Part shown: piece after piece, positions 31,701 through 40,396 of the stretch
How positions within the stretch are numbered: the first letter of the stretch is position 1
Layout: every line of letters starts with the position of its first letter
From: Mesostigma viride
Taxonomy: Eukaryota; Streptophyta; Mesostigmatophyceae; Mesostigmatales; Mesostigmataceae
Assembly (NCBI GenBank): GCA_009746045.1
Contig: RPFO01000076.1
Span: forward strand, 1,905,096-1,969,095
DNA length: 64,000 nucleotides
Direction: 5' to 3'
Translations under genes and position numbers: made by a program
Notes under the pieces: generated by a model
Database searches by the model: none
What the model was told of the DNA's origin: nothing
The model's input: only the letters and a program-made list of their open reading frames with translations

Positions 31701-32308
31701 GCAGAATGCCTGATGAGGTGCTTGAGGATGAGAAGCCTCGAGTCATAGCCCGATTGGTGGAGAGTACCCCTGATCTGATTTTGTCTGGGATTGACTTTGC
31801 CCAGCCTATCACCTTGGAGATCTTTGTTGACAGTTCCATGGATGCTCGCCAGGTTACCAAGGTCAGGGGGAGATCTGCTGCTCTGTTTGCTTTTTATCAG
31901 AGCAGGGCAAGTTTGTTCAGCTGGTACAGCAGACTGCAGAAGAGGGTCTGTATCAGTTCAGATGTGGCAGAATGCAGGGCCATATGCGAGGGGATCCAGT
32001 CCAGCTTGTACATAAAGGAGTTAATGCTGGAGCTGGCTTCAGTTACCCCTTGGACCTTGCAGATGGAGACGTTGTTGCTAACAGACAGCATGGGTATGGT
32101 CCAGTTTGTTCACAAGCAGCTGGCCAGAAGCCGGGACCTGGATTATTTGATGCTGAAGGAGTTGGCCAGTTTGGTTGACTTGAAGCATATCCCTGGCGAG
32201 GAGAACCCTGCTGATGCATTGACCAAGCTGCCACACAAGGCCCCAGTCCAGTACAATGTACTGAGGAAGCTCATGAATGCTGACTGTCAAGTCGGTCTAT
32301 CTGTCTAA
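28751..32308 (+). CDS. C2 pol polyprotein: integrase, protease, RT, RNase H (1185 codons, intact)
   Basis: Approximate residue order: linker 1-100. Integrase 125-430, with LHTMFGH and a CKC pair as zinc domain, VQVDIQRIRG, LQCDIQFEC, and ESHGQQGVVERA whose glutamate is 29 residues after the second aspartate. Integrase tail with GQQVVVWKEPSFPGKRGSWH. Protease 515-610, with the active-site-like motif EIDTNAQVSVMG and VILGQNFLG near its end. RT 690-930, with LLDFKRAFLKSD and YASLHGDDLHLL. RNase H 1010-1175, with VDSSMDARQ, AECRAI, LTDSMG and GEENPADALTKLP. Known Copia order is PR-INT-RT and Gypsy order is PR-RT-RH-INT; here the protease lies between integrase and RT. The start codon is the first ATG after the gag TGA. 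Confidence 0.92.
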   Translation: MPPGVCNVAASDGSEGQPHALVTEPIGHDGASLVTTESMPAVAAVVTRQRARHGGAEPEVGPGDVDPGGSQKHSDRAGLAQDGQDEDRAGDSLTGTTLVPPVHKGSVHTLSANNDNKRFSLLYDIASRLHTMFGHAAQSLQVARRLGGSELYSICQQVAQACKCRLVARKPKQSHARTPILQPGHVQVDIQRIRGLKLLVAVDRYTKYKTLEILPDMEKPTLIAALKLTRSRYPGLELLQCDIQFECCENLPEFPELLITPRESHGQQGVVERAIQEIKTVLLVERIPRTSSAIVTSAWLRSVEDRLNLRTPMFFGDIAINPLMLHTRMLPADAEQAWKEKLEAKFLKLRQKDKGWSVLEPNVGQQVVVWKEPSFPGKRGSWHDGVVTRVEAAGHKCWVAIDGSQAVHRLSWSKIRPRGGNQGDLFQVPVGVQGGGDVELPDQGATAVSSPQGDPGPAPGVPSHTVVGQAGGQAAPPERPDTRPRGVRLSDIVQALQRAKKEPKVSKLVQLDEPEVAAMEIDTNAQVSVMGPQHTGELLVGEPSCPWVSDFSGRTHLRVLGEVTAPVMGVDVTFLVLEDYDGPVILGQNFLGNPGISIRATALRRDGWGMIPLENFRTTFPVRCRAKPVKGVKWDEGEVPPAASLVIPAVLHPSSIGITHRSLAAHSPLTYDQLVQEMSSPTLFEAWKLAFSKALEEWLQFECAAPTDRRPPASRKLALRFVLKRKVVDEVSVPHVRPVLNEYHGTGSLPGEELYTPGMLHDTWRILLCLYVGLLNRGAAMSSVLLDFKRAFLKSDPEVARRVWKQDEPYCVEVPAIWKLELHQQFLVILKGLEGLRSSPIIWRLTLQEALISECGLRVSSVDPCLLLAQWEGLPVYASLHGDDLHLLAPTTWLKKFIPVISGKFSLGKELWQEPNKPVVFCGMQATLFRRDGEWSIRLQAGGDYKQTIVKALPEKITQAAGPELRGMWAWFASICGPSLMVHSRMPDEVLEDEKPRVIARLVESTPDLILSGIDFAQPITLEIFVDSSMDARQVTKVRGRSAALFAFYQSRASLFSWYSRLQKRVCISSDVAECRAICEGIQSSLYIKELMLELASVTPWTLQMETLLLTDSMGMVQFVHKQLARSRDLDYLMLKELASLVDLKHIPGEENPADALTKLPHKAPVQYNVLRKLMNADCQVGLSV

Positions 32309-32638
32309 AAGCTGAGAGCTGGGTGCTTAAGTCTCTGGATATCAGGCTGGGAGCTTGATTGTACATAATCCTGAGCACACCTTGAGGGGTGAGACAAGTT
32401 GTGCTCCCGAGTGGCATCTATCCGCTGGCCGGTAGTCGCCGGCCTGGGCGCCTAGTCAGGTGGGCATCAAAGATTGGTGTCTAGATGCTAGTCGGTGCCT
32501 AAGCAAGGTACGGAAGCCAGTGCGCGCCGGGACGGTCAGAGAACCGTCGCCCTCGGTAGCACAGATCCGCTGAGTGCCGGTCGTCTCGGGTTAGAGGCTC
32601 GAGCATGCACTATCGGGTAGCCTACCGGTAGTCTCGGG

Positions 32639-32830
32639 TTAGAGGCTAGACTGCAGGCCCTCCACACCAAGGAGAAGCCGCAAGTACACACACCGCAGCT
32701 CCCCCTGCCACACCAAAGGGACCTTGACCACATACACCGTGCCACGCCACACTTCCTCGGCCACTGCCGGGTCGCTGTGGAGAAAGGCCCGCTGAAAATC
32801 TGAGCAGGTCCTCCCCACTGACCCTGTCAC
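32639..32830 (-). pseudogene. antisense fragment of another Copia-like RT inside the C2 3' region
   Basis: On the minus strand the reading contains CSDFQRAFLHSDPAVAEEVW and, after a short gap, YVVKVPLVWQGELRCVYLRL and GVEGLQSS. These match the motif-A to fingers region of the RTs in this window (compare LDFKRAFLKSDPEVARRVW). It differs from C2's own RT, so it came from another family. It was captured in reverse orientation before C2 inserted, or inserted later without visible duplications. Confidence 0.75.
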
Positions 32831-32939
32831 ATTTCATGTACGGGAGCACAACTAGACATGTCTCTGGTGTGGGAATGTCTGACATTGTCTCTGATGGAGA
32901 GATGTCTATCTGGGGTTTTCATCTCAGTCTGAGGTTTCC

Positions 32940-33060
32940 CCAGATCTGTGGTTTGTGGGCGGGGTTCGATTCCCTGGTGCCGTCTTAAGGCGGAGTTTCA
33001 CGGACTGGCTGACCCATCCACCATGCTGGTGAGGTGGCGACAGGTCCCCTGATTTTCCAC
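32940..33060 (+). other. conserved 3' block with tRNA T-arm-like hairpin (C2)
   Basis: Contains GCGGGGTTCGATTCCCTGG, a 5-bp stem with a TTCGATT loop, as in tRNA T-arms. It then has GGCTGACCCATCCACCATGC and TGGTGAGGTGGCGACAGGTC. The same block stands in the 3' noncoding part of C4 (57,970-58,075), although the rest of these regions does not align. Conservation of a noncoding block across diverged families suggests a cis-acting RNA role. Confidence 0.6.
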
Positions 33061-33520
33061 GGTTGGAATGAGTATAGGAGCTTGTGTTTTGCATTTGCTT
33101 CGCGTAGATGTTGTGTCTGGTTCGATAAGGGGCAGCAGACCGGCGCCGACTCCCGTCTGGTGGGGGTCAGCAATGTTTTCTGATGAGCTGTTGTGGGTGA
33201 TCTGTGGGGTTTCGCCTAAGGTCCTGAAGGTTGTACATACTTCTCAAGTTCTTAGCTGAACACCTATGGGCTGCCACAGTTGGCCAACCTCTTGTACATG
33301 GGTAACACAACGAGCCTCCCGTGAAGGGATAGGGACTCATTGTAATTTGTTTGTGCTCCTGAACCAGTATGGGTGCTATGTACATATAATAAGGAATCCA
33401 AGCTGACTGTCATGCCCAGCGGGTTGTGACTTGTAGTCGGGGAGGATGTCCAGTACCCATTGTGTGTGTTTGTATGTAGACTTGTGTGAGCTGCTACAGC
33501 TCAAGAAAAGAAAGGATTGG

Positions 33521-34201
33521 AGTTAACGCCAAGCGCATTGGCGTGTACCTGATTCGGCATATCTCTGCGATTCCAGCGGCACCGGAACGAGTTTATTCCG
33601 ACAAGTATCAAGAAAGTTATGGCGTTCCGACTTCCCGGTCGCGCGCGAGCGCGAGCCGGCTGTTCGTCTAAGTCGGACGTGAATATTTGCCGACGACATA
33701 TGGGGTCGACAGTAATTCCTGGGCTGACAGGAATTAGGTGCTGAACCTACGACGGTATTGGATTAATACGTCGTACGCAGGAAATAGGAACCTTAACCTG
33801 TGGTCTGTTGGTACCGCAGGCTTAGTCCTGGACTTCTAGGTGCAGATGCAATAGTCACTGTGGACTGTGCTCTGTGGTCACTGTGCCTGTATGGCAGACC
33901 TACTGTATAGGAACTGGGCGCTGTACCGGGAGTGTTATTACTGAGCAGGCATTCTGAGCTGCTCAGGACTAGCAAGCACAGTGCACAAGTATATAAAGAA
34001 TAGACCAGTGCCATTTGGGCAGATCTCTTGCGAGCCCGCCTCACGTGTGTTGCCTTGACTTGGCAAACTCGTGTACAAGCACTCACGTGCCCGAGTGCTG
34101 TAAGCCTATACAATTTAACAAAGCTCCGTTTCCAACCATATTCACACATTGCTGCATTGCAACAATATCCCTACATATTGCGTTCATAAGAAACGTTAAC
34201 T
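33521..34201 (+). repeat. 3' LTR of C2
   Basis: 681 bp, starting AGTTAACGCCAAGCGC and ending AAACGTTAACT. It is followed by the GCAGG target duplication (34,202-34,206). It provides the uninterrupted reference that proves the palindromic insertion in the 5' LTR. Confidence 0.93.
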
Positions 34202-34206
34202 GCAGG

Positions 34207-35535
34207 TCCTTCCAGTCTGGCGGCTTGACTCCCAGAGCCAACCCTAACAACTGGAGACCCTGCACCTGCCACAGGCACAGGGAATTCCACTGCTGCAGCA
34301 GCGTTATTGCAATCATTGAGTGGAAGCACCTCATCATTCCCAACCCCTTGCTGCTGCACAAGAGGGAGACCCCCATTACTATGTACAACTGATGTCTGTC
34401 CCACTAGGAGTGATTGACTATTTACATGCAGGGGACAACATATCAATTCATGGCTTACCCACCTGGCCAGAGCCTGCTCCAGCAGACTTGGCCTGGTCTG
34501 GGCAGTCACGTCGCCAATGACCTGTCCTGCCACAGCCAAAGCACTTGTCATCCTTCCCAGCAGTAGCCTTCTTCAGGCCACCCTGGTTCTGGCTGCTCTG
34601 ACTGGCCTGGGTGCCCTAGCCCTGGCTCTTGCCTTGCCCTTGGCCACCCTTGTTCTGCTGACCACCCTGGTGACCACCAGCCTGCTGCTGACCCTTGCCT
34701 TTGCATGGATCCCTGCTGCGGGCCCTTGCCACCCTGGTTACCATTCTGCCTGCGCCTGTTAGCCCTCTGACGCCTACTAGGCCTGGGATCTGCCTGAGCA
34801 CCCTGCCCAGGGGCATCACCATGGACCTGATGAGCGGAGGCTCAGGAAGTCACCTGGATTGCCTTGCAAGCAGCATTGTCAGATGGACGGATATTGAAAA
34901 TAACCTTTTGCAAGGCTGTCCATGTCCCATCTGTCTGATCAGCAAACATCCTAGCTGCATTTCTCCCATCCACACTCAGCCCCATGCGATCCAGGAAGTA
35001 ATCTGCCACTGCTCTGTCAGTCAGATTGAAGCCATGCTTGGCCCCCTTCTCCCTGATGCGTGTGAGCCGCTGCAGCTCCTCAGCTATCGTGCCCTTGATC
35101 TCAAAGGTATCATAGCTGAGCTTATAGTGATTAGTGAGGTTGAGTACCTTATCAGAGAACTCCTGACGTAGGCCCTCTAGGAACTGAGACCAGGTCAGCT
35201 TGTCCTTGACAGCTTGCCTAGCCTTGTCCCTCACACGCTCACTGGAATCCCTATTAGTCGTGGATGTGTGGAATACCTGCACAAGGTTGACAGTGGGATC
35301 TACAGAGCAGGAAACTAGTAGCTCCATATCCTCCAACAACTTGTCTAGCTCTTCCTGTCCCACAGGAGGCTTGAGAGGCTTCTGGCCATTCATCACAGCC
35401 ACAGCACTCATGTGAGCTCTAGTCCCAGGCAAAGCACGAGGGTCACTGCCAATGACAGGAGCTCCTACCGGTGCTAAAGGCCCAGGAGCACTAGCTGCAG
35501 GTGGAGTGACACCAGAATCAGGCACACATGGTCTC
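34207..35535 (-). pseudogene. Element B gag: capsid-like region and CCHC zinc knuckle
   Basis: The minus-strand ORF 35,525-34,842 carries a capsid-like segment (EELDKLLEDMELLVSCSVDP, then FLEGLRQEFSDKVLNLTNHY and DYFLDRMGLSVDGRNAARMF). After a Gln/Gly/Arg-rich stretch in another frame, KCFGCGRTGHWRRDCP (around 34,520-34,560) gives the C-x2-C-x4-H-x4-C knuckle. It parallels the C2 and C4 gags in layout. It ends where C2 inserted. Its N-terminal part lies beyond the 785-bp element (36,585 to 36,321), where a Gly/Ser-rich ORF begins MLRNTRGSGSGSGAGDGG. Confidence 0.75.
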
Positions 35536-36320
35536 CATCAAGTTTCGTTTAAGTGGCCAGCCGGAGCGGCTGCTTAGGTTTTAGCGGGCAAGTGTTCGAA
35601 GCGCGTCATTGGTGAATTACTGGGGAACTTGGGTTTCCCCGCGAAACTCCAACCGCACGTTCAGATTTCCAAATCTCAAGTAAAGTTCGGCGCAACTTTC
35701 TGAACGGGGGCAGTTGACGAGCAGCATTCCTCCGGACGAATGAATTGCGTTCCATACTTGCGCAAAATTTTGAAAGGTAGCTTGCGTGCAGCCCTACTAA
35801 AATTTGCGCGGACGTTCAGATTTCCAAATCTCAAGTAAATTTCGGCGGAACTTTCTGAACGGGGGTAGTTGGCGGGCAGCGTTCCTCCAGACGAATGAAA
35901 TGCGTTCCATACTAGCGCAAAATTTTGAAAGGTAGCTTGCGTGCAGCCCTACTAAAATTTGCGCGAAGTGTGGGACTGAAAATTCGTAACGGAAACTTTT
36001 TGGTAGTTGCCCTCACTTCCTCTTGTGCAAACGTGTGGGAGTGAAAATTCGTAACGGAAACTTTTTGGTAGTTGCCGTCACTTCATTTTGCGCGAGTGTT
36101 GGGCTGAAAATTCGTAACGGAAACTTTTTGGTAGTTGGCGTCACTTCCTTTGGTTCGACTGAAAATTCGCTGAAATTCGCTGAATTCGTACCGTAGCCTA
36201 ATTTTTAGTACCTCGAAGTGACGGGGCACCTAAAAATTTGCCCACAAGTACACTTGGCAGCGCGCTCACTGGGAAAAATTGTACAGCCGCTCCGGCGGGC
36301 CACTTGAACGAATTGTAATG
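35536..36320 (-). mobile_element. 785-bp terminal-inverted-repeat element, copy 2
   Basis: The same length as copy 1 (10,556-11,340), in opposite orientation. It shows only scattered differences, for example CCCTCACTTCC where copy 1 reads GGAAGTGACGG on its strand. It splits the Element B gag. No clear target duplication. Two near-identical copies at unrelated sites show recent activity of a family that codes for nothing itself. Confidence 0.88.
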
Positions 36321-36763
36321 TTACCCGGGCCTTGACGTTCAGCATCCTCCTGGCCCACCCCCGTCAGCACCATGCCGTCGGTTGGCCACCCCGCACGCTC
36401 CTCCCCTTGTGCCACCTCCTTCCTCTTCCGGATGGATGCCCTCCAGTGCCATTGGCGCCCTCTGCCGTTGGGATTGCCTGTCCCTCTGGCACGACGCTGG
36501 CGGGGCCTCCCGTATCCGCCCTTGCCTCACCACCGCCATCCCCCGCCCCGCTCCCGCTGCCGCTCCCGCGCGTGTTACGAAGCATTATAAAATACTACAG
36601 ACAACACACGCAGATATGGCTGCTGGAACCACTCAGGCTGACGCACCTACCCCAGACGAGGCCGCCTCCTGGCCTGCACTCGCCTGCGACTCCTCACGGT
36701 CTGGACGCTCCCGTCAACACCCTCAGCAACCGGTGTAACTGCTGCTGCTGCGACAATCTGGAG
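36321..36763 (-). pseudogene. Element B: end of ORF1 and start of gag
   Basis: On the minus strand the ORF1 tail runs from the hAT border to a TAG at 36,647-36,649. It ends in an Arg-rich SRRRVQARRRPRLG. About 60 bases later a Gly/Ser-rich ORF starts at 36,585 and is lost by frameshift before the 785-bp element. This mirrors the ORF1-gag spacing of C2. Confidence 0.6.
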
Positions 36764-38013
36764 CAGTGTAAAATCATACGCCGTATCGCGCGTATTATAC
36801 GCGATACACGAGCAGCGCGTACGAAAACGGGGTACTTTCGTACGCGCCGCGTATTTTTAGGGTATTTCTTGCGTATCGCGTATTTTTTTGCGCATTTTTT
36901 GCGTATTTTTGGCTCCGGCATCAGTTCACAGCTCGGGTGAAGCGGAAGTTTCTAGACTAGGCTGCGGCGCGCCGAGTAGTAGAAACAAGTGAGCAGCAAG
37001 GTGCCACTTGGCCAAGATCAATGCATATGGCTGCGTGTATTGGCAGGACAGGAAGGCACCGTTCTAGAAGACAATGTGCCAAGATAATTCGTCTGCCAGC
37101 AAGATCGCGGTGGTCACCTATCGTAGCATATCAACAGGCGCCATGGCTACGGAGAGTGAGGAGATGGACCATGATGATGATGGGGCCGACGAGTTAGAGG
37201 CTGATTCTCAGGATGTTTGGACATATGTTAGCAAAGAGCGTGTCTTCAAGGATGGGCAGCAGACAAATAACTACCAAATGACGTGCTCAGAATGCAAGGC
37301 ACAGTTCAAGGGTTCTTCTACCCGAGGAAGGTGCCATATCATGGGCGGCACGTATGCCAAGGATGCGAAAGTGTGCCCATGCTCGAAGCCGCCCAAGGCA
37401 TTGCGTCTCAAGCTGTTGAGGGAGCAGGCGGAGAAGGATGACAAGGCCAGGAAGAGAAAGGCGGGTAGTGACGCCGGGAAGCAGGCTGATGCGCGGCAGA
37501 TGGGAGGCATGCAGAGTGATCAGTTTTCACGGAAATGCCAGCAATAGGGCATGCAGGTTGCATGAATGCATGCACTTTGTCAGCCTGCATGCCAGCCATA
37601 AAGCCTTTTGTATCCTTGCTTCATGCAGAACCATTAGTAATGGCCGGCCTACGATGAGTAGGCCATGTGTCTTATTTCTGGCAAAATGTCTTATTCAGTA
37701 CCCCTAGTTGAATATAAACTTGACGTTTTTTTGTGCTTTTATTGAGTAACTATTGATTAGGGACAGCGCTTGTTGTTCTAGGTAGTGACGACATTGGCGA
37801 GGCCATGTGATAATGTGGCATATAAAGCCAAACTTGTGATGCTGGAGAACATGTTGGGTTGGTCAGATTGATGAATGATCATCAAATTAACCATGCAAAA
37901 ACAGACTTTTAAGAGGTTAGCGTACGATTAGCGTATAATACACGGTATGAAGCGTATTATACATTATACACCTGGGCCGCGTACGATAGCGTATTGCGTA
38001 TGATTTTACACTG
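36764..38013 (+). mobile_element. hAT-type DNA transposon, 1250 bp, non-autonomous
   Basis: The ends are perfect 18-bp inverted repeats, CAGTGTAAAATCATACGC and its complement. An 8-bp duplication ATCTGGAG stands at 36,756-36,763 and 38,014-38,021. A CAGTG-type terminus with 8-bp duplications is characteristic of the hAT superfamily. Subterminal regions are full of GCGTATT/AATACGC motifs, likely transposase binding sites. Inside is an ORF for a BED-type zinc finger, but there is no catalytic core. It inserted into ORF1 of Element B; removing it with one duplication restores that frame. Confidence 0.93.
37074..37547 (+). CDS. BED-type zinc-finger protein of the hAT element
   Basis: 157 codons from the first ATG; a second ATG at 37,143 precedes an acidic stretch (MATESEEMDHDDDGADELEA). 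Residues 49-103 read WTYVSKERVFKDG, then CSECKAQFKGSSTRGRCHIM and CPCSKPP. This resembles the N-terminal BED DNA-binding finger of hAT transposases (Cys pair, then His/Cys with an aromatic start). The C-terminus is Lys/Arg-rich. The DDE catalytic domain and hAT dimerisation region are absent. It may be a remnant, or a repressor-like protein that binds the transposon ends. The ORF is intact. Confidence 0.7.
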   Translation: MCQDNSSASKIAVVTYRSISTGAMATESEEMDHDDDGADELEADSQDVWTYVSKERVFKDGQQTNNYQMTCSECKAQFKGSSTRGRCHIMGGTYAKDAKVCPCSKPPKALRLKLLREQAEKDDKARKRKAGSDAGKQADARQMGGMQSDQFSRKCQQ

Positions 38014-38021
38014 ATCTGGAG

Positions 38022-39032
38022 GTCTGGGTTAAACTCTCCCAGCACGCAGGTTACAGGTCGCCCGTCTTCCTTGCGTTCGACTGGGTGTTGTTCCTCACCT
38101 GGATTGCGATGCCAGGCAAGATTGTGTACCCACCGCTTACCGCCTCCAGCAAGCTCGTTCTGCTCGCCTCGGCCGTAACGATCGTACTCGTGAGTCACCT
38201 CACGAGGGACGTGCAGATCTGCTCTCTGCCTCTCCTCGTAGGTCGCTGTAGTGCCGTCGCCCTCGTTTATCTGCTGGGCCAAGCGCTTTACGGAGCCCTC
38301 TGGCTTGTTGGTCCACTCGAAATGGACGTCCTCAGGCGTCTTCTCGACACCCGTGACTATCTCCACCTCCGGACCCCACGCTGTGGTGGTTTCCGGCCTT
38401 GGCGTGTCAAGCCTGGAGTACACCCCGAAAGGCTGCGTGGTAATATAGAACCTGTCTGCGTACTCTCTCGACTCTTGCAAAAGGATCGAAACCAGATTCT
38501 CAATGGTTTGAGCAAATACCTCCGCCGTGCTCCACGGATTCACAACCTCGCGAGCTCGGGAGTTCCGGATTATATCAGCGTCTGGTACCCCCTCCCCTAG
38601 CACCGCTGTAGCCACCCAGTGGTTGAACAGCCTTGTGCTGCCGAGCGCTGTCGCCACGATCTGGCTAAGCGCCTCCCGGGCTAGGTCGAGACCGGCTAGC
38701 GTCATATGGCCGCCCTGATAGGCTACCTCCACGCTGTTAGCAGTTTCAGCTAGCGCGTCACGAATACGCACCAACTCTTCCACCGCCACCCGCCCTGTCT
38801 CACCCGGGGAAATCACGACGCGAGCCCTTTGAACAATCGGGTCCGCCGCCGCTGGCCTGTTGCCTCCCTCACAAACCGCCACCCACCCCTCTTCTGCCAA
38901 GTGCCTCGCTACGTAGGCCGCTTGCACGAACGTTGGGGCGTTCGCTTGGTTACGGTAGGGGAAAAATGCTTGCGCGTCTCTCTGCTCGCTCGCCTCACCA
39001 GCTCCGTGGCTGCTCGACGATGAACCAGACAT
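38022..39032 (-). pseudogene. Element B ORF1, main part
   Basis: On the minus strand it starts MSGSSSSSHGAGEASEQRDA (ATG at 39,032). It is open through a long helical part (VAVEELVRIRDALAETANSV and ALSQIVATALGSTRLFNHWV) to the hAT insertion at 38,021. It then continues beyond the hAT to a stop at 36,647. It sits exactly where ORF1 of C2, C3 and C4 sits, between LTR and gag, but the sequence is only weakly similar. Apart from the hAT it has no lesion over about 1 kb. Function unknown. Confidence 0.7.
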
Positions 39033-39059
39033 GAAAACACTTGGAAGCAATAGTACGAT

Positions 39060-39710
39060 TTGCACAGCAACTCGTCAGCAGAGCTTGTGAGCTCCTGGCC
39101 TTGCTGGCTGGAATGACCCTAGGCTGCTGGCTAGCAACCTTTATCCTCACACCAGGCCTACTACCCTCGATAGGCTCGCCACTCGTCGTGACGACCAAGG
39201 TTCGTGTGTGAAGACGCTCGTTGCCTCGTTGAGCCTCGAGCTATATGCAACCTCGTTCCATCCTTGTTCCTTGGTCATGAGCAACGCTGTGCAACGCTAC
39301 CTTGCCAGAGCCTCGTATCGCTGCCCTGCATCATTGTTGCAGGCAGCATACAGGAATCTCTGGCTATCCTGTGTCTAGGACAGCACAGGACCTGCCACAT
39401 TCCTGCATGGACTTACATCCTTGCAGACCTGCTGGCTGGCTACTGGCTTCTACTAGCCACAGGACCGTTGCGTCCTCAGTACACTGTGTCCCAGTCACGT
39501 GAGGGTTCAGGCTAAGCCTGTGCAGGCACGGCCTGCCACGTGTCCTGTCCACTATGCCCTGAGAGTGCACCGCCCTCGCCCGCCGGTCGGCAGTACTTCG
39601 GGACCTGATATCTCTCTAGTCCCTCGTCTGTTCTAGGCGGTTGACACGGCGTTGGAAAGGTCTCCTCAACCTGCATCCATCTAGCACATTGGTGCCCCAA
39701 TATGCTAACT
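39060..39710 (-). repeat. 5' LTR of Element B
   Basis: Begins (minus strand) AGTTAGCATATTGGGGCACC at 39,710. The inner border is not defined, because the partner LTR is missing. It lies about 30 bases before the ORF1 start. The flank ACTTG at 39,711-39,715 is the likely 5-bp target duplication within C3. Confidence 0.65.
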
Positions 39711-39712
39711 AC

Positions 39713-40396
39713 TTGGTCAATGCATCAGCAGGGTTCTCCTCGCCAGGGATATGCTTCAAGTCAACCAAACTAGCCAACTCCTTCAGCAACAAATAATCCA
39801 GGTCCCGGCTTCTGGCCAGCTGCTTGTGAACAAACTGGACCATTCCCATGCTGTCTGTTAGCAGCAACGTCTCCATCTGCAAGGTCCAAGGGGTAACTGA
39901 AGCCAGCTCCAGCATTAACTCCTTTATGTACAAACTGGACTGGATCCCCTCACATATGGCCCTGCATTCTGCCACATCTGAACTGATACAGACCCTCTTC
40001 TGCAGTCTGCTGTACCAGATGAACAAACTTGCCCTGCTCTGATAAAAAGCAAACAGAGCAGCAGATCTCCCCCTGACCTTGGTAACCTGGCGAGCATCCA
40101 TGGAACTGTCAACAAAGATCTCCAAGGTGATAGGCTGGGCAAAGTCAATCCCAGACAAAATCAGATCAGGGGTACTCTCCACCAATCGGGCTATGACTCG
40201 AGGCTTCTCATCCTCAAGCACCTCATCAGGCATTCTGCTATGGACCATCAAAGACGGACCACAGATGCTGGCAAACCAGGCCCACATGCCTCTCAACTCA
40301 GGTCCTGCAGCCTGGGTGATCTTCTCTGGCAAGGCCTTCGATCACAATGGCCTGCTTATAATCTCCACCAGCCTGAAGGCCGATACTCCACTCCTC
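39713..40396 (-). pseudogene. C3 RT end and RNase H
   Basis: The minus-strand ORF from 40,332 reads PEKITQAAGPELRGMWAWFA, then the RNase H (FVDSSMDARQVTKVRG, AECRAI, LTDSMG, GEENPADALTK). It is nearly identical to C2. It ends at the Element B insertion. A small indel lies just upstream, near 40,340-40,350. Confidence 0.85.

Larger units (their letters stand above)
32309..33520 (+). other. 3' noncoding region of C2
   Basis: 1.2 kb without a sense ORF. It holds an antisense RT fragment (32,639-32,830), a conserved block with a tRNA-T-arm-like hairpin (32,940-33,060) and, just before the LTR, the purine-rich tract TCAAGAAAAGAAAGGATTGG (33,501-33,520), the probable polypurine primer for plus-strand synthesis. 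Confidence 0.7.
25185..34201 (+). mobile_element. complete Copia-like LTR retrotransposon C2
   Basis: The 5' LTR 25,185-26,432 (699 bp without its own insertion) and 3' LTR 33,521-34,201 share AGTTAAC...GTTAACT ends. They are flanked by the 5-bp duplication GCAGG (25,180-25,184 and 34,202-34,206). Inside are ORF1, a damaged gag, an intact 1185-codon pol and a 1.2-kb 3' noncoding region. The LTRs differ by a few substitutions and one 18-base deletion in the 3' copy, so insertion is fairly recent. A palindromic element later inserted in the 5' LTR. C2 itself sits inside Element B. Confidence 0.93.
22416..39710 (-). mobile_element. Copia-like Element B, interrupted by C2, a 785-bp element and a hAT
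   Basis: On the minus strand the order is 5' LTR (39,710 to about 39,060), ORF1 (39,032 to 36,647), gag (from 36,585, with a zinc knuckle near 34,540), integrase (25,136-24,261), protease (about 23,790-23,560) and RT (23,200-22,416). The RNase H and 3' LTR are lost at the T1 border. The LTR starts AGTTAGCATATTGG, the same AGTTA start as the other Copia LTRs. The flank ACTTG sits in the RNase H end of C3, so B inserted into C3. C2, a 785-bp element and a hAT later split B. The gag half and the pol half are separated only by C2 and its GCAGG duplication. Confidence 0.8.

Noticed and set aside
28811-32290. Numerous antisense ORFs opposite the C2 pol
   Set aside because: Shadows of the sense reading frame; they do not carry motifs and fail in the homologous C3 and C4 regions.
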